Shown here piece after piece: positions 44,132 through 54,350 of a DNA stretch of 64,000 nucleotides (positions are counted from its first letter, which is position 1; every line of letters begins with the position of its first letter). This DNA comes from Dermanyssus gallinae. Its lineage: Eukaryota > Arthropoda > Arachnida > Mesostigmata > Dermanyssidae. A program made the position numbers and the translations under genes. The DNA lies in NCBI GenBank assembly GCA_003439945.1, contig QVRM01005915.1, forward strand, positions 646,501 through 710,500, written 5' to 3'. The notes beneath the pieces are model-generated. The model saw only the letters and a program-made list of their open reading frames with translations, had not been told where the DNA came from and did not search any database.

Positions 44132-44217
44132 TATATAGAGCGATTGTCTTTTGTAGAACGGCGTTCTGCCCTGCTACAATAAGCATGTTTCTCTACGATA
44201 TGATACATACGCATATA

Positions 44218-44447
44218 TATTATATTATATTTATATTTATATTTATATTTATATTTATATTTATATTTATATTTATATTATATTTATATTTATATTTATA
44301 TTTATATTTATATTTATATTTATATTTATATTTATATTTATATTATATTTATATTTATATTTATATTTATATTTATATTTATATTATATTTATATTTATA
44401 TTTATATTTATATTTATATTTATATTTATATTTATATTATATTATAT
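44218..44447. repeat. (TATATT)n hexanucleotide repeat, about 230 bp
   Basis: About 35 units of TTTATA with four sites where one unit is shortened to TATTATA (for example near 44,277 and 44,340), dividing the array into blocks of similar size. This suggests higher-order duplication of blocks of about 60-70 bp. Confidence 0.95.
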
Positions 44448-44449
44448 TT

Positions 44450-45059
44450 TCTTTCAGCCAGAACTATTTGAATTCGTACTGGTAATCAAAATGCATAAAG
44501 AAAAACAAAAGTAACGCGAGCAGCACGGGGCATGCGCCCGTGCAGCCGCAGAACAACATCACATCTCTAGATGTCATGCATATCCGGGTCACACTTATTG
44601 TGCAAGGTAACCCAGCCGGACAAGAAGCAGCTTTGCTGCGAGAGCATTGAGGACAAGGACGACGTAGACGACAGCGGTGACAAGATGGACTCAGAGAGAG
44701 AGAGAACGACGAATGTGGATTCATGATGCTTCGAAGGAGGGGACTTTGCTTTAAATCGAAGTCCAGGGCGATCATTTTCGACGGCGAAATCCGTGACTTC
44801 ACGGTGGCGTCTCTAGCGGCGGCCACGAATATGAACAGAATCGTCCGGATGCTTCGCAGCGGTGAATTCGTTGTAGAGTTGACCGCAACGAGGCTGCGGC
44901 GGCTTATTAGAGTTAAAAAGACATAAAGAAACACCAATTACCTCCCGCGAGGCAAGACCTGCTTCACCGAGGGATGACTGACGATGAAATCCAAGGCGCT
45001 CCCACGACCTTCGCCGAGTACGCTCCAAGAGGCAGTTTCGTCAGCTGTAAGGCATCTCG

Positions 45060-45060
<1 letters not shown>
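44450..45060 (+). other. unassigned sequence with G/C-rich open frames
   Basis: Frames are open on both strands: minus 44,464-44,937 (157 codons, S/T/C rich, hydrophobic end) and plus 44,723-44,926 (67 codons with IFDGEIRDFTVASLAAATN and RIVRMLRSGEFVVELTATRL). The plus frame has more plausible amino-acid composition, with alternating hydrophobic and basic residues, but I recognise neither. The plus frame lacks an upstream start and may be a fragment. Confidence 0.35.

Positions 45061-45063
<3 letters not shown>

Positions 45064-45104
<41 letters not shown>
45064..45104. repeat. (TA)20 microsatellite
   Basis: Uninterrupted TA run of about 41 bp. No element end recognised. Confidence 0.95.
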
Positions 45105-45107
<3 letters not shown>

Positions 45108-45559
45108 TAAATAGAGTGCTCTCACTAAATACAAATAATTTAGAGATAACTGACATGAGGGTGAGTTGTGTGCCATGATGTGGTGAGTCGAATGTACCAC
45201 CCCGTCTTGACGGAGGCCCCCCTAGTCCTCGCTAGAATGTTTCCTTAGAATCTGATAGCGAGCGACAAAGGGGCTTAGAACCTAGATGAATCATTTGTTC
45301 ATGCAGTTCTCAGAAGCAATAACTGTTTGGGCACGAAGATTCGAAAGGCATGAACGCATAGCAAACCTCAAGGCCTGGTACGGCTGCACTTGATTTCATA
45401 GAGATAATTCTACAGTGGAACAAGAGGAAAAGTGTGTTTAACGCACTTGCAGAGCAGGACGAAACGAGAGAGGGTGGGGGAAGAGGGGGGGTCTAGCTTG
45501 GCCCTCATTGCGTTCTCGACGCACCATTTCGGGCTAGAGGAGCACACGCGAGGCGCATA
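45105..45559. other. unassigned sequence
   Basis: No gene or element recognised. It lies between a TA microsatellite and a short R1 3' end. Confidence 0.5.
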
Positions 45560-45710
45560 GAACGCTAGAAAAGTGAGACTTCCCCTAGCGGTGTCGAAGA
45601 AATGCCACAGAATTCCGAGCCTTGGGAAAGTGCAGGGAGGAATACGGTTTATTATGTTTGTGGGTTCCACACTAGTTGCTGGCATTATGCATTCCCAAAA
45701 CCTCTCAATT
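45560..45710 (+). mobile_element. R1-family 3' UTR fragment
   Basis: This matches the 3' UTR of the R1 copies at 5470-5700 (reverse) and 51,346-51,470. Shared landmarks in order: CCGAGCCTTGGG, GCAGGGAGGAATACGGTTTA-like block, GTGGGTTCCACACTAGTTGC and CATTATGCATTCCCAAAACC, ending TCTCA. Only the last ~150 bp of the element is present, as expected for 5'-truncated insertions. The common end point TCTCA/TTCCA marks the 3' end of this family. Confidence 0.7.
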
Positions 45711-46615
45711 AAAAAAGCTCTATGTCGAGAGCATTCTTGCTCAAACCAAGCTTAGTGAGCTTCTGCCATAATTTCTGTGTAAGCATCCGTCTTGCCTCGT
45801 CCGATCTACGGTATGCTTTGTGTGCTGTAGGGCTTCTAACATGTACATTTTAAAAAGATTCGGTCCTATCTGTAAATGTATAGATAATATGGACATAAAA
45901 CGACCGTCTCAGAAAACACACAAATTCTGCTCGCGCAGGCAGGCATCTTATCTCTCGTAGCCTGCTTTCGTTCCTAGTATAAATCAACCCTTCACAGTTG
46001 TTACTAGTCATGCTAAGATCGGTCGCATTTTCTCGCTGCTACTGTTGCCGCTTGCGAAGCCGTGGCTGTTCTACGCTAAGTTATCTCACTGTCCTCCGGT
46101 TTTTACAGAACGGCGGATTAATCGCTCACTGCATATGCTGTTTCCTAGCGTTTTCGTGAAGTGGATGCGAGATACCGTAAATGTTCATTGCCTTACATTT
46201 TAGGTTTGCTAAAACAGTCCGATCTTGTCTGTAGAAATTTTTATTTAAAAAAACCGTTTGCAGTACAATATATAAGCTAAACGGCTTAAGCAAAACATAC
46301 AGGTCGTAATTAGATAATTTAACTACGACTTGCTTGTTTGTGCGATATGTATGCAACCTTGAATTAAAAATAAAAAAATTATTAAATGCCCCTTAAGTTG
46401 CATTATATGTCAGGGCATATCACGAGGGCCACCATAAAACGTAACATTCTCCTAGAAACGAAACTCAATCCAATGGACAGGATATTCCAAATTCCAGTTG
46501 GATTGCGCAAATCTGGCTCTTGTTTATAAAAATAAATAACATTGGTTAGTAGGTCAGTTACATTAGTACCATTGGTTGAGTTGGACAGTTACGGGTCTAT
46601 GTTGCCTGTAGGATA
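45711..46615. other. unassigned sequence
   Basis: No supported gene. Frames are short (minus 46,126-46,356 has no motif). Confidence 0.5.
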
Positions 46616-46820
46616 ATTCACTGATAAAACCACGTTACACTGCGTCTCAAAATTTATTTCGTGTAAGTCATTTCGGTCAGCTAAATATCAGCAATATTTT
46701 CTATATGCAGAATAGATGATAAACCATACGATTGGGAGTTAGCGTTTATGCTGTCACAGTGCAAAATTATTTACACGCATAACTTTTTAGACGCAGTGTA
46801 ACGTTGCTTTATCAGTGAAT
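46616..46820. mobile_element. 205-bp inverted-repeat element (MITE-like)
   Basis: The first ~50 bp (ATTCACTGATAAAACCACGT and TACACTGCGTCTCAAAA) and last ~50 bp are reverse complements with few mismatches (the right end reads, reversed, ATTCACTGATAAAGCAACGT then TACACTGCGTCTAAAAA). The interior of ~105 bp has no ORF. This is the structure of a non-autonomous DNA transposon. The exact ends and target duplication are unclear; no TA flanks directly adjoin. A short interior segment (ATAAACCAT..CG..TGGGAGT) resembles 57,680-57,700. Confidence 0.8.
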
Positions 46821-47484
46821 GATCGATATGTTCGTTGATTTTGGAAAAAGTAAGTTACTAGACATGCTGATAAATAAATGTCATTTATTAAATTTGTGTT
46901 GAACGAAAATCAGTCGTTAATGAGAATAAACTCGACGTGTTGCTCACTGAGTTATGATGTGTGGGCATTCCGGGCATTCACACCCCGAAACGACCCGGCG
47001 GTGTGAATACTTGCTGTAAACTGCTTTTAGACGCCAACAGTACCTTTCGTCCATTACTATCTGCAATCTTAGGAGTCCCACAATTGAATGCTTGCCACCG
47101 CTTTTATATGCCATATCTATTGTGGAAATAGACAAATAGATCCTGGCATAGGCCAAACATTTTGAATATAAAAAAGATCTAACCCTCTATTGTTCAATTG
47201 AAAATTATGAGCATCTGCTTCTCATACCACATCTGTCAGGTAACTATCCGAGTTTACCAACCAAGGTTACGTCAAAAAAAAATCCTCGTTTGTATGTGGA
47301 ATTATTTAGATATCTAGGTTATAGGAGCGAGCTGTCTGTTGCAAAATGCTTTGTTCTGAAATATGACTCTTTAGACCTGGACTATTAGCTCACCGTATCA
47401 GTACTGGAAACCGCAAATGTTGCGCGGGCCCTATTTTATATTGCTCACTCGTATGGAGTTCACATTTGCACAAACACATATATA
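46821..47484. other. unassigned sequence
   Basis: No gene recognised. A minus frame at 46,944-47,156 shows no domain. Confidence 0.5.
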
Positions 47485-48805
47485 CACGGTGTGTTCAAAA
47501 CGTATCGCGACTTTTGAATTTTCGCGGGTTACGTATATTCGAATTTCGATTTTTTGTGGCGTTATGCTGGTACTCATGTCTCTCACTTATGCCGACAAGC
47601 TCGGCCATTTTGAATGTTCACTTAATTGTTGACAGCTGCTTTGCTTGCACGTGTTTTGGATCGTCTTCGATTTTTACCTATTCAAAAAAATGGATCAAAG
47701 AACCTGTATCAAATTTTGTGTGAAAAACGAAATTAAGTGCGCGGATGCATTCCGAATGTTGACTGTGGCATACGGAGAAGCTACCTTGGACCGAAGCAAC
47801 GTTTATCGGTGGTACAAAATGTTCTCAGAAGGCCGAGAAGATGTGAACGACGAAGAGCGTGCCGGACGCCCGAGCACTTCAACAACAGACGAAAAAATTA
47901 ATGAAGTGGAGAAAATGGTATTGGCCAATCGTCGAATCACCGTTAGAGAAGTTGCTGAGGACCTAAACATATCGATTGGCTCGTGCCATTCAATTTTTAT
48001 CAATGATTTGGGCATGAGACGGGTCGCCGCGAAATTCGTACCAAAATTGCTCAATTGCGACCAAAAACAGCATCGCATGAACATTGCTAATGAGATGTTG
48101 GACTCTGTCCGCGACGACCCAAATTTGCTCCAGAGGGTCATAACTGGTGACGAATCGTGGGTTTATGGTTATGACGTGGAAACCAAAGCTCAATCATCTC
48201 AATGGAAGCTGCCGCACGAACCAAGACCGAAAAAAGCGCGCCAAGTTCGGTCGAATGTGAAAGTTTTGCTGACAGTTTTCTTCGATTGCAGGGGCGTGGT
48301 GCATCATGAGTTCTTGCCACAGGGTAGAACGGTCAATAAGGAATATTACCTGCAAGTTATGCGCAATTTGCGCGAAGCAATCCGCCAGAAACGCCCGGAT
48401 TTGTGGAAGAACAAAAATTGGCTTTTGCACCACGATAACGCCCCTGCTCACACATCGTTGCTTGTGCGCGAGTTTTTGGCCAAAAACAACACACTAATGA
48501 TGCCGCAGCCACCGTATTCCCCAGATCTGGCCCCCTGTGACTTTTTCTTGTTCCCTAAACTGAAGAGGCCCATGAAAGGACGACGTTACGCTACGCTTGA
48601 CGAGATAAAGACGGCATCGAAGGAGGAGCTGAACAAGATAAAAAAAAATGGTTTTTTGAAGTGCTTCGAAGATTGGAAAAACCGTTGGCACAAGTGTATA
48701 ATATCTCATGGGGATTACTTTGAAGGGGACAAAATAGATATTCATGAATAAATGAATAATTTTTGAAAAAACACAAAAGTCGCGATACGTTTTGAACACC
48801 ATATG
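47485..48805 (+). mobile_element. apparently intact mariner element
   Basis: 1,321 bp bounded by inverted repeats of about 35 bp: the left end has GTGTTCAAAACGTATCGCGA and CTTTT from 47,491, the right end has its exact complement (AAAAGTCGCGATACGTTTTG, 48,776 on). The outermost ~8 bp differ between ends. TA lies at both sides (47,483-47,484; 48,806-48,807). The transposase ORF is unbroken. It is the best preserved element in the window and therefore probably the youngest mariner copy here. Confidence 0.92.
47690..48751 (+). CDS. mariner transposase, full length, uninterrupted
   Basis: 353 residues, the usual mariner size. Start chosen at ATG 47,690 (MDQRTCIKFCVKNEIK) because the homologous N-terminus begins there; the frame is open for 15 more codons upstream. 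HTH 1 at residues 10-45 (DAFRMLTVAYGEATLDRSNV), linker ERAGRPSTSTTDEKI at 56-70, HTH 2 at 83-108 (ITVREVAEDLNISIGSCHSI), FVPKLL at 116-121 in the position of the WVPHEL motif, catalytic Asp at 154 (TGDESWVYGYD), 249 (HHDNAPAHTS) and 284 (YSPDLAPCDFFLF). Spacing 249-284 gives DD34D. It would bind its terminal repeats and cut and paste at TA. No disabling change is visible; activity is untested. Confidence 0.95.
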   Translation: MDQRTCIKFCVKNEIKCADAFRMLTVAYGEATLDRSNVYRWYKMFSEGREDVNDEERAGRPSTSTTDEKINEVEKMVLANRRITVREVAEDLNISIGSCHSIFINDLGMRRVAAKFVPKLLNCDQKQHRMNIANEMLDSVRDDPNLLQRVITGDESWVYGYDVETKAQSSQWKLPHEPRPKKARQVRSNVKVLLTVFFDCRGVVHHEFLPQGRTVNKEYYLQVMRNLREAIRQKRPDLWKNKNWLLHHDNAPAHTSLLVREFLAKNNTLMMPQPPYSPDLAPCDFFLFPKLKRPMKGRRYATLDEIKTASKEELNKIKKNGFLKCFEDWKNRWHKCIISHGDYFEGDKIDIHE

Positions 48806-48807
48806 TA

Positions 48808-49140
48808 TAATCGAGGGCGTTTAGAGAGGATTCTTGAAGAGACCCTGCAGCAAGTCGAAAACCTTCAGCCCTCCGTCGCTGTCAAGTTTATGAAAGAGAA
48901 ACGACGACTACACCTTGTGAGCTCAAATATTATTAACCGTTTCTGTGATGTGCAAACGTCGTGGGAGTCGAATCATGCTTGTACCAAAATGTCTTGCAAG
49001 AATCGGATTAAATAATAACATGTTTGCCTGGCGTATAGATAATCGTACAACAAGGCGGATTCGCACGCGTCCTTGCACCCCAGTTTTGTTTCACTGTTAA
49101 TTCTGTACATAAAGGTGTTTTCTATTGTATTCTGGGCCAT
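48808..49140. other. unassigned sequence, possibly R1-derived
   Basis: A plus frame (48,803-49,015) reads RGRLERILEETLQQVENLQP and VAVKFMKEKRRLHLVSSNII with no family that I can name. It immediately precedes recognisable R1 RT at 49,145. Confidence 0.4.
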
Positions 49141-50059
49141 CATCTATCCCCTGCGACATTGGAATCGCCGTTACACATATCTGTAATACATCGAGGGCCG
49201 GGCATGTTGAGATATTTAGATGATCATGGATGTTGGGATACTGCTGGTGACATTGTATTCATAGTTACGGTCAGGAGCGAGAAATCCCTGGAGAGCGTCG
49301 CCAATGAGACCCTATCAATAGTTTCCGAGTGGATAGAGTTTCATATTTTAGAACTCGCGCCTGTTAAGACGGAGGCAATGTAGCTATCAGGGAAAAAGTG
49401 GAAGACTGGCGTTGACCTCGTGATGGCGGGGCATTCGATTGAACTCAGAAGGAAGTCGCAGAACCTCGGGGTCATGCGCGACTGGCCGGAGGCGGGGAAA
49501 AGCCTGACGGGTCTCTCTAAACCTGGCGCGGTAATCATGCCTAGGGTCGGCAGTGTGGCTGAGCAGACAAGAAAAGTCATGGCTTTGGTGGCCGAATCGA
49601 CCGTGCTATACGCAGCCACAGCTTGGGGGGGGAGGGCATGGCATTGCAAACGGCGAAATTATGTGACTTTAGAGAGGCGGGTGATGTGGAGCATGCTATT
49701 CTGCGATGTAATGCTCTCACAAAAAAAAGAGACGCTGGATCAACCGCTGTGGGGGACCGCCTTATCAGGGAGGTGGTCGTCCATATGATGACTTCAGCGG
49801 AGGCATAGAGAGTGGCGACGAATTTCGACGCCGTTTTGACACTTAAAACGGCCAAGGAAATGGCGTGAGAGGCTTGAGCGGGTTTCTCGGGAGAATGGTT
49901 GAAACAAGGAGCCGACAGAAGTGGAGGGCACCTCAGAGGACGCCTTATAAAGCGCTAGGATCCCCCTGTCTAACCGCAGGTAGACATGCGGGATGACAAG
50001 CGGGGATAGAGCTGAGTGAATGAAAACGGAAAAAACGTATTTCTTGCGGCTTCGATGTA

Positions 50060-51343
50060 TTAGGTAAGTCAAAAAGTTCGTCGGCTTTTTTACTCGATTT
50101 TAAAGAGCCTTATTAATGCAGACAACAGTATTTTTATTCAATGATATATTGACCGTTTTGTTCGATAACCTTCGCCCATCGCCTCGGTAGATCCATGATT
50201 CCTTTCTCCCAGAACGTCTTGTCCTTCTCGTCGAAATACTAAGTGAGGTGATTTTTTATAGTCTCCAAAGATTCAAATGTTGTGCCATCAAGGGAGTTCT
50301 GGAGAGACCTGAACAAGTGATAATCAGATGGTGCGAGGTCGGGACTATAAGCTGGGTGCGGCAGCACATCCCAGTCAAACTCCGCCAATTTTTGCCGGGT
50401 GGACAAACTTTTGTGTGGTGTCGCCTTATCATGTTGAAAAGTGACGCCCCACCTGTTTGACAATTCCGGGCGCTTCGTTGCTACTGCAGCCTTCAAATCT
50501 TCGAGTTGTCTGCAGTAGACGACGGAGTTGATCGTCTGACCCATTGGAAGCAGCTCAAAATACACGACGCCCTTACAGTCCCACCAGCAGCACAGCATAA
50601 CCTTCTTCTGATGAATTTTGGGTTTAGGGATAGCTGCGGCCTGAGAACCTCTGGGGACCCAACTTCTTTTCTGTGTTACGTTTCTGTAGAATATCAATTT
50701 TGCATCGCCAGTTATCAATCTCCTCAGAAATAACTCATTCGAGTTCTTCCGGAGGAGTGCGTGACAGGTATCGACTCGCCCTTCAAGCTGCCTATCATTG
50801 AGGTCGTGTGGTAGCCAGATATTCCGCTTGCACAAGAAACCTGCATCATGGAGGCGATTCCAAACGGTTCCGTGGGAGACTCCCGTTACATCTTCAATTT
50901 CTTTTGCGGTCAAACCTGGGTTCGAAGTAACCAGGCTTATGACTTCGTCGGTCTCCACAACATTGGGTCGTCCTGACCTCGGTTCATCTTCGAGATTGAA
51001 GTTTCCAGCTTCGAAACAGGCGAATCGCTTTTCGACTGTGGATTTGTGTACTGCGTTTTCGCCGTAGACTGCACATTTCCTCCGGGTTGTTTGCGCTGCA
51101 CTTATGCCTTCACGGTAGGAGAACAACATAATGTGTCGAAAATGCGTATTTTTGTCCTCCATTGCAAACAGCTGCCAATTCCGCAAACGAAACGGTAAAG
51201 TTGGAACCGGTATACCGTCGCGCCGCCACGGGTCTGCTCCTGAATGTAGACACCCAGCCGCACTCTCAGGCGGCCCTGCTGCAGAGCGCGGGAATTTCAA
51301 AAATGTGGTCCCAGAAAGCCGACGAACTTTTTGATTTACCTAA
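50060..51343 (-). mobile_element. mariner element (mori/elegans-like) nested in R1 3' UTR
   Basis: Termini TTAGGTAAGTCAAAAAGTTC (left) and, reversed, TTAGGTAAATCAAAAAGTTC (right) continue alike through GTCGGCTTT and are flanked by TA at 50,058-50,059 and 51,344-51,345. Length 1,284 bp. Only one mismatch is seen in the first 29 bp of the two ends, so it is fairly young. The TTAGGT...AAAGTTCGTCGGC end pattern is that of the mori-type mariners. Confidence 0.92.
50134..51162 (-). pseudogene. mariner transposase with one premature stop
   Basis: Start ATG at 51,162 (MEDKNTHFRHIMLFSYREG). HTH 1 near residues 9-47; linker EPRSGRPNVVETDEV at 60-74; HTH 2 with LTAKEIEDVTGVSHGTVWNR at 84-103; IWLPHDL at 115-121; catalytic Asp 153 (ITGDAKLIFYRN), 245 (FQHDKATPHKS) and 280 (YSPDLAPSDYHLF), spacing 34. 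A TAG at codon 308 (50,239-50,241) cuts off the last 34 codons, YFDEKDKTFWEKGIMDLP and on to YIIE and TAA at 50,134. No frameshift is present. Near the active site, E to A and N to K/R to T changes depart from the family consensus (GDEKW, HDNARPH), so the copy is likely dead for more than one reason. Confidence 0.9.
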
Positions 51344-51563
51344 TAGTGCCGAAAAAATATCAAGTCTGGGAGCGCGGCTGAGAGATTCTGGTTTAGTGAG
51401 TTCGTGAGTTTCATACTAGTCACAAAGGCTGCTAATGACTAATGCGCATTATGCATTCTCGAAATCTTCCATATAAATTTATGTTGGCTTATCATTTTTT
51501 TTTCTCTGAGAGATGTTCATTGAGAATTAATAGTAGTAGTAGTTTTATTGACCAATGATTGGT

Positions 51564-54350
51564 TTACGAACATACATCATAGACATCGCATTTCCAGAGT
51601 TGAGACAGCGGAATTGCTCTTTCACAACGCTGAAGGTGATATAGATCACACGGGCAGCCACAAAGTTTACATATACATTCCGCCGAGATCTCATGAAACT
51701 TCTCGCCCGCACAGATCTTCAGATGGAAGCCGTGGACGGCAAATCTGGTAATTAGATGCCGGTTCTCATAACTGCAGGCTTTCCACAAATCCGACGTCAT
51801 TGCTCTCGTTTTATAAAACAGCGGGTCGATGTCGGCCATTTTATTTTCCCAATATAAGACGTGTTCTCTAAAAAACCGTCGTCTTCGGCAGGTTGTACAT
51901 CCTCTGTAAGTCCTCAAAGAATAACGGCGACGATGCCAGTAGGTACACTAACCTATTCAGGCTAGTGCGGGGGACGTTCAATGCTTTCTTTAGAAAACTG
52001 GCTTTGAGTTGATCAAACGCTCTTAGGTTCGATCTCGTGAGATACGGCCTAGATCACCTGAACACCTTAAGATGCTGTGGGTGCAATCTTCAGGTTAAAC
52101 AGGTTAACAGCAACCTTTATCGACAGTCTGCATGGGTCCTTGACACTGTAAAAGGATTGTAGGCCTTTTCGGACTCTTTCTTCAACATGCCTGGAGAAGC
52201 TTGTGCCACGTGAAGAAAACACGACTCCCAGGTAGGGAAAGTATGAAACGATTTCGACTACTTCTGAATCCAGTCGGAGCTCATCGCTTTTGGCCAGTCT
52301 TCCTTCTCGTCGGAATTTCATCGCTTTTGTCTTGTTCGCATTGATCTCCAATTTGTTCCGGTTTACATAGCCCTGTAGAGTTACAAGCGACTGCTGCAAG
52401 AGAAAGCGACTTCGGGAGAACAACCCTAAATCATCGGCATACATAAGCGTTTCCACTTGTGAATGCTGACTATGTATTTTCGCCGGGAGATCGCTTACCA
52501 ACATTGAGAACAACAGAGGACTCAGGTTATCACCCTGAGCAACACCGGTGGTCTGAGTGATCGGCGTGTGCTCAGCAATCCCATCGTCTATTATTACCAG
52601 TCCCTCTTGCAAGATGCTTCTTAGAAGCTCTAGCATGCTTAGTGGGACTCCACTGTGTGCCAGCTTGTCAAGGATGATTGTTCGCGAGGCCGTATCAAAG
52701 GCCGCCTTGAAGTCCACGAACACGGCGAATAAATAATTCCCCCTGACACGAAGTGTACGATTCACCGAGTTTAGAAGCACGGCGCACGCAGTCATTGTTG
52801 ATCTGCCTTTTCTGAATCCGTGTTGCTGCTCAGGAAGTGCCCCGGTAGTTTCTAAAAATACTTCTAGGCGACGGGTTAAGATGGCCGACAGAAGCTTATA
52901 TATTACGCTCTTTTTCGTTATCCTCAGTAGGATGATGGAGCCAGTGGGCCTCCCTTTCCCTTAGCAATGATACTAAGAAGACTGGTCCTCCATTCCACGG
53001 GTAATTGGGATGTTCTAAGCACTTCATTGAAAAGAGCAGTGAAACACGGCACTAACAACGTGGCCTGCCGAAGATGTTCGTTTACCACTAGGTCAGGTCC
53101 GGGGGCCTTACCCAGCGGCGCCTTTACCATTGCTTCAGTTACCTCCGAGTCGATAAAAGGGCGAGACAGGGCCTGGCGAGCTTCCTGGATTCGTTCGCTC
53201 CATGCAGAAGATACTACAAGAGCATCGCTCGGAATGGTTACCGCACCGGCAAACATTTTACGGAAGTGCTCGTTTAACAACTCAGGCTGGATTGGACATG
53301 CAGTGACGCGTCTATCGGCATGCAACCATTTGTGTGGTGATTGGTGTGCCTCGACCAGTAACTTGTACTGACCTTTATAGCTTTTTTACCACTTTCTTGT
53401 ACGCGCGGCTTAGTTGAGTGTAACGGGGCATCATCTCAGGGCGTGTACGAGCTAGGATGTATGCTTGCACCATGTAGTGCTTGAAGGAGCGGCACTGCTG
53501 ATTGTACCATGGGACAAACTTACTACGAGCTCGTTTTGGCCGGTTGTTACCGGTAATGACCTTACGGAGCCTGCAAGCATATGACTCTACGTCGATCAGG
53601 ACTGGAACAGGAAGAACACTTTGAGCAACGGTTTTCAGTCGTGTGATGTCGAGGGTACGACTCAGAGAAGGCCGCTTGCTGTAGAAAGTTTGCGGGCCAA
53701 GTGAGATATTCATTGCAACTGGTAAATGCCACTTCACTCCAAACGTCAGGATGTCCCGTTGTATTCCTCTATATTCCACGTTACGCGGATCAGCATTTGT
53801 AGCAAATATATCTATTGTCGATTGTCCTTGCGGCGCGATAAATGTCGAGTCATCAGCTGTAGATACAACCCACATGCTCCGAGACGCCAGTACGTTCAAC
53901 AGTGACGCTGTTCTTGGGTGCTTTGCCTTATTAAGTGGACAGTTGAGATCGCCGCAGAGTACAGTTAGTTTCTGCAAGTCTACCATATCTAGACACGCTA
54001 TCAGTTTCTCCAGCAGAATTTCCGTATCCTCCGATGGACTAGAGTAGGCTGCAATCACGTTTATTTTGTCTTCCTTAAGGATTACGCAATTGTCTTCACT
54101 GTAGCAGGGATGAATTCCAGGAAGTTTACTCTTATATATGACAGCAACTTCTCCACTCGTTCGACCTGATCCTTCTGACTGGGTACCTAGACATTCCGCT
54201 ACACGCTAATCGGGGATGACTGTGGGCTTGGCGGCCCAGGTCTCGGTAATAACTAACACGTCGAATTGGTCCGTTAAGGGAAGTAATCGTAAACTCGATT
54301 AATTACCTTCACAGTTCCACTGAAAGAATCTAATTGTCGACTTTTTGTTT
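51564..54350 (-). pseudogene. LINE ORF2, endonuclease-reverse transcriptase
   Basis: Minus strand: STIRFFQWNCEGN (54,336-54,299), stop, then FDVLVITETWAAKPT, GEVAVIYKSKLPGI, VIAAYSSPSED, LCGDLNCPLN (GDLN intact) and KWHLPVAMN to 53,375. After one frameshift, the RT: PLGKAPGPDLVVNEHLRQAT, AKGKGGPLAPSSY, a single TGA at 52,922-52,924, GITKKSVIYKLLSAILTRRL, HGFRKGRSTMTACAVLLNSV, FVDFKAAFDTASRTII, TTGVAQGDNLSPLLFSMLV, LMYADDLGLFSRSRF (catalytic YADD intact) and LEINANKTKAMKFRREGRLA to a stop at 52,067. The tail resumes with shifts and ends in HGFHLKICAGEKFHE, CICKLCGCPCDLYHLQRC at 51,564. It is inactive but all catalytic residues seen are conserved. Confidence 0.85.

Larger units (their letters stand above)
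49145..51510 (+). mobile_element. R1-clade non-LTR retrotransposon, truncated, split by a mariner
   Basis: Plus strand: the RT catalytic box region at 49,195-49,380 reads MLRYLDDHGC, AGDIVFIVTVRSEKSLESVA (YADD changed to TAGD) and LELAPVKTEAM, a TAG, then LSGKKWKTG and AGHSIELRRKSQNLGVM. Next AESTVLYAATAWG, a deletion, and the ORF2 tail GDVEHAILRCNALTKKRDA with IREVVVHMM to 49,808. The 3' UTR continues to 50,057, is interrupted by the mariner 50,060-51,343, and resumes at 51,346 to about 51,475-51,510. The 3' UTR aligns across the mariner with the copies at 5470 and 45,560, showing the order of events. Confidence 0.8.

Noticed and set aside
44464..44937. 157-codon minus-strand protein gene
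   Set aside because: Low-complexity Ser/Leu/Cys composition, overlaps a more plausible plus frame, and no domain is recognised.
48203..48451. Minus-strand open frames within the intact mariner
   Set aside because: They are antisense shadows of the transposase coding strand.
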